Shown here: in pieces, positions 23,174 through 33,833 of the stretch | Layout of the letters: every line of letters starts with the position of its first letter | Position numbering within the stretch: the stretch's first letter is position 1 | Assembly: GCA_020650975.1 (NCBI GenBank) | Contig: JAIPMN010209335.1 | Location: 1 to 36,161, forward strand | DNA from: Apostichopus californicus | Lineage: Eukaryota; Echinodermata; Holothuroidea; Aspidochirotida; Stichopodidae | Direction: 5' to 3' | DNA: 36,161 bases | Notes under the pieces: model-generated | Seen by the model: the letters and a program-made list of their open reading frames with translations, nothing else | Told to the model about the DNA's origin: nothing | Database searches by the model: none | Position numbers and translations under genes: made by a program

Positions 23174-23506
23174 CAAGAACGTGAACATCAATCTTGTGGA
23201 CATCTGGACTAACTACATCTAATGTTACGTCAAAAACTTGAAAGATCGTTTCGTGCTCAACGGACACATTCTTGATTATTAACGATCCTCCATTGTCTAT
23301 GTCAAACTCTCCCGTGGTATATCCTGGACCGTCTTTGATGCCTCCAGCTTTACTATCGTAGCTGATTAATGGATCGTAATCGAATACATTGGAGGAATTG
23401 TACCAATGAACAGCCAAAAATCCCTCTTGAAATTGACATTTTATTATTCCAGAATTCCCAAGTAGCAAATACTGCGTTGTGTCACATGACTTATTCAAAT
23501 TATAAC
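23174..23506 (-). CDS. N-terminal V-type Ig exon of gene A
   Basis: 333 nt, 110 full codons, phase 1 to 1, acceptor ctttatag, donor gtaggt. It reads GIIKCQFQEGFLAVHWYNSS (B-strand Cys, C-strand Trp) and GSLIIKNVSVEHETIFQVF. The last segment is the usual D-x-G-x-Y-x-C site, but it reads E-x-E-T-I-F-Q-V, so the F-strand Tyr and Cys are both missing and the canonical disulphide cannot form. It follows the signal-peptide exon directly and would be the membrane-distal domain. Confidence 0.85.
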
Positions 23507-24137
23507 CTATAAAGAGAACGTACGTTTAATAAATACGTTAGCTAAATATCGATGCTATAATGAGTGCCATCAGGTATTACAGAAAATCGAGTTCTATTAT
23601 TCATCAGTGTCGTGTTCTCTATGCCGGAAATCTGAAAAAAGTTTCAGGAATATACAAGATACACATTGTGAAATTTCTGCGGTGTACTTCAGTCGGCAAA
23701 TTATGCTATGATTGGAAAGAGATGCCATCTAATTGTTTTTAAAACAAACGAAGTGCATGAATAGGTTGGACGTTATTAATCAAGCATATTATCAAACGAA
23801 ACACCTTGATGGAAATAAAGTAGATTATGATGGTCTATTATATCATATGTACTGCTACGTTAATGTAAAACGATATTTCAGACTATCTGAAAACATTTCC
23901 ATAACAGAATGCATACAAAAGTGGAATTCGGATGATTTCCAGTTGATCAAAATTTGCTCTCTACTAATTGTGCAGTATTAAAGTAGATCGAAATTTGACC
24001 TGACCCGACAGTAAACGTTAATATTGACAAAATTTTGGTTTCTAAACATTGCTGGAAAAGGATGGACTTTAATATACTCAATGATTTAAGCAAAAAAATC
24101 ACTAAAGAACTGTAAGCACGAGTTTATATTGACTTAC

Positions 24138-24198
24138 CCAATGAAATTCCACAAACGTTAATGACAAGTAGACACATTCGTGCCTGGAATGACGCCAT
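24138..24198 (-). CDS. signal-peptide exon, start of gene A
   Basis: ATG at 24198, 20 codons MASFQARMCLLVINVCGISL plus one base, donor gtaagt, phase 1. The hydrophobic core and small residues before the junction (G at the splice) make a good cleavable signal peptide. The bases before the ATG read aggaacaa. An inverted CCAAT box (tgattggcgg on the coding strand) lies about 45 nt upstream. Confidence 0.8.
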
Positions 24199-25520
24199 TT
24201 GTTCCTAGACGCAGCAGTTATAATTGGTGAATTCAAATAACCGCCAATCAACCGAATAAATATCAGCAACACATCTCTCCAAAAAAAGGTGAAATGCTTA
24301 CATCATTGACAAAATAATGTTTGTACACGCAACATGATGCTCGTTATGCCACTATTCACAAACACTCGGCCTTATGATCTAAACTCTTGTTATATAGAGA
24401 TATGTCTATGCTCACTGATACGTGTGGTGCACAACATATTTGCTCATAAAGCAAACATATCGCATCAGATAACAGTGCAGTGGCGGTATCGAACAAAGGT
24501 TATGTGTGTTCTCGTTAATCTGCTAAAGGACTGAAACGACGAGAGGCATAATTATGTTTACTTATCCAAAGTGCAAACTACAAACTTGTAATATTAATTT
24601 CCATTACGTTTGGCATACAGAAAACACATCTCAAGGATGCTTCTGTGATTGAAGTTGTGTACTAAGAAAATGGCGGATAACTAGTGTAAATAACACCTAC
24701 TATGTATAATGGTCTATATTATAATATTGCCAAGTGTAGAATGGTGTTTCAAATCTAACCAAAAACGAGATAATTCAATTTCAGTTTTTAGATTTCACAT
24801 TTTATCACGAACGTCTGGAAAAATATTGTTACAATTAACCAATTTAACAGAACGAGCTTGATGAAACAAGAAAGTAACCAACAAAGTGGGGAAATTATGT
24901 AACAAATGAGTCGACAATCTACTTAAAACCTTTTGAATTGTAAAAGATTTGGTCTGTACTGAATAACGGCTGCAATGCCACTTCTATCCCATTATACAGA
25001 AAACATCTTTCTATAAGATCTATCATAAATGTACTCTAAAGTTCATGGTACAAGAAATACGTTTGCTTGCTCTTCGGTGACTGATATTTCGAAAGTTAAT
25101 AAATCAGAAATGTGAAGAGAAATGAGAAATGAATCATCAGTTCAGTTCAACTTCATCACCAATAAACAGACAATGCGTAGCTGTTTATTGTCCCTAAGAT
25201 TATTGTGAGATTATTGAACGCAGTTAAGTAATCAGTCAGTATTAGTTCATAATGTTTCACACAATGTGAGTGAAGTTGAGAAGTTCATCTACACTTTTAA
25301 CTGTAAGCTTACGTTTTTAATTAAATTATCTAGGCGAATATAGTGGACAGTAAGTTTGCTTGTCAACTAGAAACTAAGACATATGCATGTTGGTAATCAT
25401 TCGATTATTCATGTAAAATTCTGACTGGTAATTGTAATCCACTTATGTCTTTTCGAGGTAGCTAGTTATCTTAATTTTCGGGTGTTTGGAAGTTTCAGTT
25501 TCATTATACTTTTTAAGGAA
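24199..25520. other. intergenic, presumed promoter side of gene A
   Basis: AT-rich with no open frame that looks coding. The first 60 bp hold the inverted CCAAT box noted for gene A. A clear TATA box could not be placed with confidence. Confidence 0.35.
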
Positions 25521-25688
25521 AGTCACCCAGGAAAGAACCTGGGCACAAAAAACCAAACAACCCCCCAGTCCCCTTGCATCGAGACTGTGGTTGTGTGATT
25601 ATCGTCAGGTGTGTATCACGATTCCCCTCGAAGGGGAACAGATACTACACATGATCTTAGCCAAAAGGCCATACCTGCAAAAGAAGAT
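25521..25688 (-). ncRNA. U2-snRNA-like element
   Basis: On the minus strand, GGCCTTTTGGCTAAGATC (25653-25670) followed by GTAGTATCTGTT (25637-25648) matches the 5' part of U2 snRNA, including the branch-point-recognition region. Downstream it diverges but keeps a U2-like plan: a 7-bp hairpin (25622-25638), a second stem (acaacc/ggttgt with cagtc/gactg, 25557-25594), a U-rich Sm-like site GGTTTTTTG (25546-25554), and a 3' hairpin cccagg/cctggg (25526-25543). The 5' end is altered: about 22 nt (atcttcttttgcaggtat and following) replace the usual start. At about 168 nt it is near U2 length. It could be a divergent U2 variant, a pseudogene or a U2-derived SINE. Confidence 0.6.
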
Positions 25689-27814
25689 ACGAGGATTGTC
25701 GAATGTCACGATATGAATGAAGAAAACTAAGAGAAAGTACAACACTGCATCGCTCTGAATAGAAAGTGCATTTCTTCCTATTTCGCTTTAACATAGAAGA
25801 AGACGGTAAGGAATTATGTTGCGAGTATCTCCCATAAAACAATATCCGACAAAATGTAATTTTTACGCTTCTCAAACTCTGAAACACTAAAAGCCGCTAT
25901 CTTTTCGTACGTCTTATGAAACTAGCACGAAGAGACTTTGACAGTCCTGGCTCATTTCTCCTGGAAAAGAAAACTTGCTATGTTCCTTGAAATTTCGTGA
26001 GATCGAGTTGATTTTATGAACGACAGAAGAAGTGGAACTAAACACAACTGGTGTTTTAAGTTGTTTGTTTCGTGCACGTTTTATCCAGAAAGAACAAAGA
26101 AAGCCTCAAATACACAAAATGGTAAGTGTGTATCAAGGCATCCTGCATGTGTCCATAAAAACATGCCTGTTACCACACATTGATCAATTGAAACATAGAT
26201 GGTTACTGTAGGCAAGGATGTAGAGGAAGGAACCGGCGTCAGTGTGACTTTTAGTCCTACAATGTAGCTACAGACATAGTGTTGATGTTGATAAAACAGG
26301 CACACCGTGGACAATTCTTATGCAATGCAGTGCATATTTCGGTAGTAAGATCAACGTAATAGCCATAATCGATCAAGAGGATATTACTCCAAAATTGTAA
26401 AATTCTCTTGAAGTTAATACTGAGTAATTAGTACTTAAAGTGAAAAAAGAATAAAACACGATTGTTCCTTCCCTCGTTTTCTTTATTATAAGGGGGGGGG
26501 GCTGGTAAGGCGATGTGATAGGGAGGGGGAGATGATCTTAATAAACTTCTATGCATATGGAGGAGCACACATTGAGTCCCCACTAGTGCTATAGTAACTG
26601 TCAGTAAACTGCTTTTTCAGAGGCTTATGTCCTTGATCCAGCTGAATGCTAATCCTGTTTCAAAGAGACACTAGCATGACACATACAGTCTGCATACCCT
26701 AAAAACAACTTCCATGATACAATTTATTTCCAGCCACTTCCGTTCTGAAGAAAGGTTAAAATAGGGAACTACCTGTAGCAGATATCTCTTACAATTACCC
26801 AATTTGAACATAGCATGGTGTGATGCCACTGGATGCGCGCACTGTGAACTGTGTTGTGTGAACTTTACACTAAGGAGCCATTCATCACGCATAAACACGT
26901 GTACTTCAAAAATGCAATGAGAAATTTCGTATTGCATGATAGTGCTTTGAATTAAGGCAGTTATTTTTACGACGCTTTAGTGACCACGAATGTGAAAGAA
27001 GCCCGCAATGGCTAATGGATTACAACGTTCACGTCGAATGGCTTCCAATTCAACATTTTAAACTCAATTTTGGAATCTTTTCAATTTATAAAGTCAGTGC
27101 AGTTTGGAAAACCGTTGATTGCTCTTGGCTTGAAAACCAAATCTATTATGATTTATTTATTACGAATCGGACCCTCAACCTCCCGTTTGCTAAGCTTCAT
27201 CACGTCAAATACCACTACCTCTATCCACTCCGCCGCAGTACCGGTACTTTCTTCTCACATTTCCCCATCAGCCACTATATGTGCGCCAAATTGCAATTTT
27301 AAACTCGGGCTACGAGCTTGTTATATAACACCACATGAAACTGGTGTGAGAAATAAAAAGGGGTTTGAATATCCTATTTGAAAAGGGTCACTGGATTCAT
27401 CCTGTAACATTCAGTTAATCTAGCTTGAAAACTTTAGGACACGGCATGGTTGTCCTTCAGCAGCATCTGTTGGTGTTCTTTCTTGGCAATACCCCGGAAA
27501 TGTGGAACAAATAATGTTAGAAAAATTATCTGTATTTAACAATAATGTTTCTGTTTCGTCTTTGTAGCAAAGGTGGCATGATAATGTCAATGTGGACAAA
27601 ATCTGTTGAAAAGATAAAACCTACGGAAAGAGAAACAACATTGTATGATCAGATCACTTAATTGATATCATGGCTTTGTCATGTAATAGGTTCCCTCTGG
27701 ATTGTATCAAATGAAAGTGGACGTGATCTCTGATTACATTGTATAAGAGGTGATGTGGCCTTTCTATTGGCTCCCTTAACAAATATATGCTATGTAGGTA
27801 ACGCTACCGACGTA
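25689..27814. other. intergenic between genes A and B
   Basis: No supported gene. A run of nine or more G occurs near 26491-26501. The plus-strand open frames at 27015-27302 and 27070-27381 overlap in different frames and show no domain. Confidence 0.4.
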
Positions 27815-27891
27815 GGGCTGGATATCTTAGTTCGTAGAATGCGAGTCTTGTAACCCGCAGGTCTTGGTTCGAATTCCGATCTCATTCAAAA
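27815..27891 (+). repeat. tRNA-derived (SINE-like) element
   Basis: A box-B-like motif ggttcgaattcc (27866-27877), an anticodon-loop-like segment cttgtaa flanked by imperfect stem halves (gcgag/cccgc), and a box-A-like segment (atcttagttcgtagaatgcg) sit in tRNA order. The loop would read TGT (Thr). The acceptor stem does not pair, so this is a tRNA-like repeat rather than a working tRNA gene. Confidence 0.5.
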
Positions 27892-28700
27892 CGTCTATGT
27901 TCTTATGCAATGGTAAATACTTAACAGATTATTAATTTTTAGCAATTGCACGGAAGCATAGCATTATTGTATTATTTTACATTATTATTATTATTATAAC
28001 TGTTTGACACAATTTTACAATTAACTGACTATAAACTTTAGCTGAAATACACATATTTGATGAATAGGGTATGTTATGCTTTAGTGTAATTTGAAGATAA
28101 AAAAGAAGAAGAAACGTTTGGTATATTGTTAGCAAGATCGTAGTGGTCATGGAAATGAAGATAAATATCAATAATGAATATTTAAAGCTGTGACAAGTAC
28201 AATCTTAATCCAGTAATATGACTGATTAAAACTGAAGAAAGCTATTATTTCGCCATGACAACTTTCAAAGCATATTTAATACGAGTTAAACATTTTCCTC
28301 ACTTATTCTTACAATATATTTGGTAACAGGGAGAACAAAATGTCAATAAAATAATATATAAACACAATGATTTTGAATATAAAACCCATACAGATATGTT
28401 ATGTAAACACAATATCATTTTAATTTGTATTCAAATTAACCTAAATGTTGTTGCATCTTACAAAACACACAGTCATTTTAGTATTTTGATTTGCATGCAG
28501 TCACTTTAGTATATCTTTTACATTTGTTCCACAATTCACCTTACATAAAATTTGTGAAATTAAAATAAATTGAACTTCAACAAGTATTTTCGACATATCA
28601 CCTAATCGAATTTTTACTAAGTATCATAATAAAACTGATAACATGTATCGTTCCAGAAGTTATATAATCAATTATGAAAGAACTGCAAACACTACTTTTC
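27892..28700. other. 3' flank of gene B
   Basis: AT-rich, with an ATT microsatellite near 27978-27998. On the minus strand an ATTAAA-type signal (plus tttaat, 28419-28424) lies about 280 nt after the stop of gene B and could be its polyadenylation signal. Confidence 0.35.
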
Positions 28701-28883
28701 TCAAGGGATATGTATTCCTTCAGCTATTAATTTCTTCCCTTGTCCCTCTTCCCATCTTCTTCTGTTTGATTTTGTGTTGGCACTTTCAGTAACTGTCCAT
28801 GTAATAAAGACTTCTCCCTGAACATTTTTCAACTGAGAGCGGGCTTTAAATTTTAGAGTTTGTCCCCCAAAATTTCGAGTAAT
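28701..28883 (-). CDS. 3'-terminal exon of gene B, unknown C-terminal domain
   Basis: An acceptor at an in-frame TAG (gatgatag) fixes the exon start. It runs 60 codons from ITRNFGGQTLKFKARSQ to GKKLIAEGIHIP and a TGA at 28701-28703, entered in phase 0 as required by the SGKW exon at 30037. The middle (LKFKARSQL, then GEVFITWTVTES) looks like two beta strands and is followed by a basic stretch (KSNRRRW). I do not recognise the fold. Codon quality looks real, but the 1.15-kb intron before it was not tested by transcript. Confidence 0.5.
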   Translation of the reverse strand: MTRNFGGQTLKFKARSQLKNVQGEVFITWTVTESANTKSNRRRWEEGQGKKLIAEGIHIP

Positions 28884-30036
28884 CTATCATCTATTACGGA
28901 TAAAAGAGGAAAAAGTATTACACAATATAAATGCATGACATTTTAAAGTAATTCTAATGACAATAAGAAAGGCACAGAAGAGTAACACTAAATTAAAAAC
29001 TTTCCAAACGGTTACCGTGCGAAGATTTTATTGCACCGCAACAGTAAATAATAAGTTAACCTGATCTATCAACATGATTTCCTTATAACTTTTAAAATGA
29101 AATACAATTATATGACAATTAGAACTATCAAAATTGTATTAGTTTTAGATATTCACTTACTCCTATATTGTGCGCTCATGAATTCATCGACATTTAGCTA
29201 ATGTTTTAAGGAGTAAAATATTACTTAATGAAACGATTGATTACACTAAGTAGCACTGTGAGATAGAAGTCAGATATAATGAGCTATTTGGTAAAATACG
29301 ACGCTCACCAGTTGGTTATAGTCGATGACAGCTAAATCCTTTTCATTATTGCCCTATAGTATAAAATAGGAGTAAAACAGAAAGCAAAAAGACATCTTTC
29401 AAATACCTTATTACAGAATATGATGTATCGACACATGACATTTGAGGTGTGATAAACACTATGCTAATGCTTTCTTCAAATATTCTTCTCTATTTTTTAA
29501 CAAGTACGTGCTAAGTCGGCAACCTGTTATAAGACAAAGGCCTACATCAAACGAAAATCCAAGAGGTATGGGTTTTGAACCCAACTCTCAAGCCCATTTC
29601 ATCATTACAAAAGTGGTCTTTAATACAAAGCTTGCGTGTATAATTTAATACTTTTATGCCCCAGAATGCATGATACCTTCACATTGAAATCGTATTCAAC
29701 AACTTAAGTGTCACGCCTACTACTATACCCTTTAAGCCATACATACGCTGCCGTACACGTAAGACAAATTTTGTTTCAAATGCTTTGAACTTGAGACAAA
29801 TACCAAAGTATGAAACAAATACCAAAAACGCAACATATAGCAAGACATAAGTTGCAGTAGTCTCTTAAGATTAATGATTTAATCGGTCCTATGGCTGATT
29901 AATATTCACATTTCTATAAAGGTTTCAGTAGATACATCATTATGTCATTTAGGTAAAAACTGCAGGCCTGCCGAAGTGAACCAACGATATCTACATCTGT
30001 TTGTAGAAAATGATATGACAAGAGTGATGCACTCAC
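28884..30036. other. long intron of gene B
   Basis: No further exon recognised. The open frame at 29442-29648 (+) contains 'ccaagaggtatgggttttgaacccaa', which looks repeat-like. Nothing else stands out. Confidence 0.35.
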
Positions 30037-30110
30037 CATTAATCGCCATTTGCCAGATTCCAGATTGAGTTGGTATTCATTGGAAACAACTTTGGTTGGG
30101 TGATACGATA
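30037..30110 (-). CDS. 'SGKW' exon, second cassette of gene B
   Basis: Acceptor tgtgtttag, donor gtgagt, phase 1 to 0: SYHPTKVVSNEYQLNLESG then KWRLM. It is the closest relative of the exon at 10277-10344 of gene A (WFHPTEV then YKLNLDSGKW). Confidence 0.8.
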
Positions 30111-30938
30111 CTAAACACACAAAAAACAAGACTAAATAATTTAAGATAATATTCTGGTGCAAAGAAAAATAAATGTCAATATAAATCAAGTTTTAGTTTT
30201 AGGAACACTTTATAACTTTGAGGTTATTGACAACAGTTTGATGTATAAGTATAAGGAGCAGCGATGGATTTATTCTTGTCAGTTTCTGTCGCTTTAAATA
30301 ACTTTTTTCCAATCAAGACGAACATGGATGTATCATTTGCCTCTTTGTTTGAAGCGTCATTGAAGCTGTACAGATATTTTGAAAATTAAAAACTGTTTCA
30401 ACAGAGAACTGGATTTCTTTCCAAACACCGAGTCTACCATAGTAATATCCTCACTTCTTGAAATTTCCAGTCTGGTAAAAGATTTCTTAAACTTCACGAG
30501 ACCCGCACTTCCAATTAAATTATCTGCTTTACCTGATCACAGCCCAAAGTAAGAAACAATATGCTCAGGCGTATCCTTTGTATACAACCTCTGACTCATT
30601 AAAAATATTATATCACAATTATACTGAAGCCTAATTATAATATTTTAACTAATTACCCTTCAACTTCTAATTAACAAAAACAAATTCACCATTAGAAAGG
30701 TTCTGTGTCTCTCTGTGTGTTTGTTTGTAGGTGCATGTGCAATTTCCCCCTTGTAACTAATAGTCTGAAAAGCTAGATGAATTCAGCACTTTTGTTTATT
30801 ACTTGAATATCATTCTTCTATTGTTTTTACACATTGCAAAACAATATAATTAATGCAAATGTTGTAAGTGTATCCCAAAAGAGAGTACATACATTATATA
30901 CGAATGTATATAGTATATACATATAACGCTCTATTTAC

Positions 30939-30997
30939 CTGTCAAATTTCGGGATGGAATGTAATCGATTTTATAAGGCATCATGCAACCTATCAAC
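30939..30997 (-). CDS. LRR2 exon, second cassette of gene B
   Basis: Acceptor tattacag, donor gtaaat, phase 2 to 1, 19 full codons: LIGCMMPYKIDYIPSRNLT. With the end of the previous exon (ELRTIT) it makes a recognisable leucine-rich repeat strand (LRTITLIGC). The mid-exon Ile-Pro is conserved. Confidence 0.75.
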
Positions 30998-31369
30998 CTG
31001 TAATAAATGAAAGACAATGAATTGTTATAATAATATACCACATTCCACTTTATGTCAAACAATATAAATTAATAAACCTACATCTGCTGATCTATAAACA
31101 TACTGTATATCTGAACAATAAGAAAATAACTAATGAGAAAAGAGGCATACGTCATAAATTTGGTGATTAAAATTCTCAAATGCAAAACCCCAAATCGTTT
31201 ATGAAAATCAAATAGCCAAATCTTAGAAAAATATTCTTTTTAATTTAAAAGATACAAGAGGAATACTGAAAGTACTTAAATTGTCACTCAAGTAACATTT
31301 TCGTGCGAAAACAAATCCTGAAATGTATAGAAATTAATTTCATATTGCGTAAGTGCCTGATTTACTTAC

Positions 31370-31575
31370 GTTATTGTCCGAAGTTCTTTGCACGCCTCAG
31401 CATATTTTAGTATCCCAATAAATTCTTTCTCAGTAATCGTCCTTTTCCTCTTTATCAATCTTAACTGCTTTAATGTCGAGAGTTCTGGTAATAAGACGTC
31501 TGAAGTGACAACTATCTTATGTTCATCAACAATGCCCTTGAAGGATTCGTGCAAAAACAGGCAATCAATTGGAAT
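31370..31575 (-). CDS. LRR1 exon, second cassette of gene B
   Basis: Acceptor ctatttag, donor gtaagt, phase 0 to 2, 68 full codons. It starts IPIDCLFLHESFKGIVDEH and has LLPELSTLKQLRLIKRKR then EFIGILKYAEACKELRTI. This is the clearest LRR-like copy and closely matches the exon at 11335-11537 (FLNESFRGVDEDAIIV, LPHLSTVEQFRMI). Confidence 0.85.
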
Positions 31576-32170
31576 CTAAATAGAAATGAAAGTTATTTGT
31601 ACCATCAGGTACATTCTTTAACTTCTCTGTTGCTAACATTCAGAATTTGATATATTTTTTTATTCATTTTGTCTGTATTCCAGACTGAATGGTGCGGGAA
31701 TAAATCTTTCTTTTGTTGTTTCTGAGATTTCAAGCAAACAGTTTTAAACATACTTATGATCGTAAATTGGAAAAAAAAAGTGATCATCGTATTTATATAT
31801 CATTTCATGGTAATTGTAATCTTCAAGCTTATACTCCAGTATTGGGGAGATACGGTCAGACTCCACATTATTGACTGTAATAAATAAAGTAAACAAGATA
31901 AAATTGACTCTTTTAGACTTATCAGGAAGATTTTTCAAGTTGACTCAGAGACTCTTTCCAAGTTTGGCGATATATAGAGGATACATAGGTAATGTGTTGA
32001 TCGGCCTCAGCCAAAAAAAAAACCAGATACATTGCAAGAGTGGTTAGATGGAACTGATACTTAATAAACTACATATGGCACAAAAGGTTAATGGTTTATA
32101 GGATACTGTGAACTTGTATGGCAATTGGCGATAGCTGGTAAACTGTAAAAGGCATTCTTTGTGAACGCAC

Positions 32171-32287
32171 CGTGTTTTCTGATGCTTTCTCAAGAAGCCG
32201 CAGAGTAGAAGTATGCTGTCGTTCTTGTTCGCTTTCATCAACCAGTATCGTCTCTGAGCAGATCAGTTCCAGTTCGTCGAGATTAGC
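32171..32287 (-). CDS. NACHT-tail ('SL') exon of gene B
   Basis: Acceptor tctctttag, donor gtgcgt, 39 codons, phase 0 to 0. It begins ANLDELELICSETILVDE and ends QERQHTSTLRLLEKASENT. It has the same length and plan as the exon at 11897-12013 in gene A. Confidence 0.75.
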
Positions 32288-32523
32288 CTAAAGAGATTAA
32301 TATTCAAATTGACAAATGTAGTATTAAGTAGTATTAAGAAGATCACATTCGGGCAATAATAGATGAAGTAGTTCGCTAATATCGTGGCGTTTTCGCGTCA
32401 TATATATCATCCGTGACAATTAATATCGTTACATGGATCATAAAATTTAATACATGTTTTATTGGTAGTGAAAATGAAATTACTATAGCTCTAAAACAAA
32501 AGAGGGAGCTATCATACTGTTAC

Positions 32524-32579
32524 TGTTTTCCAGACACCAGTATAAAGGTCAAGCAAGGTCCCGTGTTCTTGATCAGTCA
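32524..32579 (-). CDS. 'SGKW' exon, first cassette of gene B
   Basis: Acceptor tgtttcag, donor gtaaca, phase 1 to 0: TDQEHGTLLDLYTGVWKT. It is a variant (TGVW for SGKW) matching LDQANSSILDLNTGHWK at 12232. In both genes this variant is the copy that precedes a NACHT-tail exon. Confidence 0.7.
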
Positions 32580-32946
32580 CTGAAACAGATAATTGCACAA
32601 GAAATTAGATAAAATTGAAATAGTGTTACTTAAATATATAAATATCTATATTGTATGTAAGGTTCATTATTTCGCAGCTCAAAAAGTATTGCATGTATCT
32701 TTGAATTGAAGAAAGTAACTGCTCCACTCACAGAGTACAACTGTTTCCCATATATACATTAACGTTTAATATATACATTAAAGGTTTTATCTATATATAT
32801 TAACTAGATCCATTTTATTTAAATTTTCAACAATTCCTCAAGTTAGTTAGAGATATAAAATCAAAACAGTCAGTCTACCTTCCGTATCACAAGCTTGAAA
32901 CTACATATTGTTACTTGGAATCCTTCACTTGGTGATCGTTGCTTAC

Positions 32947-33020
32947 CTCTCATATGTAGTTTTGTGAAACCCTTTGGAATGCTTACATTTGAGCATTCTT
33001 CCGAAATCCCGTTTAGAAAT
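32947..33020 (-). CDS. LRR2 exon, first cassette of gene B
   Basis: Acceptor tgaaacag, donor gtaagc, phase 2 to 1, 24 full codons: FLNGISEECSNVSIPKGFTK then LHMR. It is the nearest relative of gene A exon 12905-12978. Confidence 0.75.
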
Positions 33021-33220
33021 CTGTTTCAAAGTACAAAAGAGGAATTCCCCATGAAGAAAGCGAGAGAAAAAACAATGAAGTCATTACCAGCTTGTCCGAT
33101 AATAATAAGGAAACGGTGGACCATGGAGTCTAACTTACATAAAAAAGGACAGGTTAAAGCATCAGTCAAAGACTTTCACAGAAGTATATGTAATTATATA
33201 AAGCCTGCGTTAATACTCAC

Positions 33221-33444
33221 ACAAGTTCATCGAGATCTCTGCAATTCTGTGCATAGTACAACAGTCCTTCGATATCTTTCTTTCTAAATTTTCTTCCTCG
33301 TTTTGCGAGAAGTCTTAACTTTTTCAACGTTGGCAGGACAGGCAATCGAGTCAATGATGCTTCGTGCTCTCCATGTCTCAAAATAATAGTGTCACCGTCA
33401 ATTGTTTTAAACGATTCCACTAACACCAAACATGCAATGGAGAT
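33221..33444 (-). CDS. LRR1 exon, first cassette of gene B
   Basis: Acceptor caacctag, donor gtgagt, phase 0 to 2, 74 full codons. It begins ISIACLVLVESFKTIDGD and has TRLPVLPTLKKLRLLAKRG then IEGLLYYAQNCRDLDEL. It is the same length as gene A exon 13332-13555. The KRGRKFRKKD stretch makes it markedly basic. Confidence 0.85.
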
Positions 33445-33833
33445 CTAGGTTGAACGGTATTAGACATCCAAAGATATAATTTGCAGGTGACAAGCATTTG
33501 CCAAGTAAGAACATAGTTATCGGATATACTTCCCCATTTCTCAACTTATAGTCTCTTACCTTATATAAAAGCTGCTTAAAGCAGCGTTCTAAGGTCGCCT
33601 TATAATATATAACTCTCGAGGCTTCAATAGAATCTATCTAGTTGCCGAACACGTGAAGAACAATGAATGATACTGGAGCTATGAAGATACATCTTTTCTT
33701 CAATGCCCCTACTAAGAAAATGTTATTAAATTGTGGGGTTTTGTTGATTATCGGCGAACTTAAGAAACTAATTTTACATTAAATAAGAAGATACAATATC
33801 GATATAATTTATTCCAGTTTATTATTTACGTAC

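Larger units (their letters stand above)
8670..24198 (-). other. gene A: Ig ectodomain - transmembrane - NACHT/LRR-like receptor (possibly two tandem genes)
   Basis: Gene-level model. Exons from 24198 down to 10277 join in compatible phases: 61, 333, 648, 348, 111, 44, 52, 737, 209, 83, 59, 28, 1460, 224, 74, 62, 117, 203, 77 and 68 nt. They give about 1,666 codons with no stop. Order: signal peptide, four Ig-like domains, type I transmembrane helix, cytoplasmic linker, ATPase-less NACHT remnant, LRR1-LRR2-SGKW, acidic linker, full NACHT, LRR1-LRR2-SGKW, NACHT-tail exon, LRR1-LRR2-SGKW. The start region has an inverted CCAAT box (tgattggcgg, plus strand 24241-24250). The 3' end is uncertain. 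The alternative is two genes, with the first ending by read-through of the donor at 16295 into a stop at 16220 and the second starting near 15.9 kb. Only transcripts can decide. Confidence 0.6.

Noticed and set aside
27015-27381. Overlapping plus-strand open frames of 95 and 103 codons
   Set aside because: Two frames are open over the same DNA with no domain, splice or signal support.
27815-27891. Functional tRNA-Thr gene
   Set aside because: The acceptor stem does not pair and the anticodon stem has a mismatch; a SINE-like remnant fits better.
32895-33287. 130-codon plus-strand open frame
   Set aside because: It overlaps the minus-strand LRR1 and LRR2 exons of gene B, which have splice sites and family similarity; the plus frame has none.
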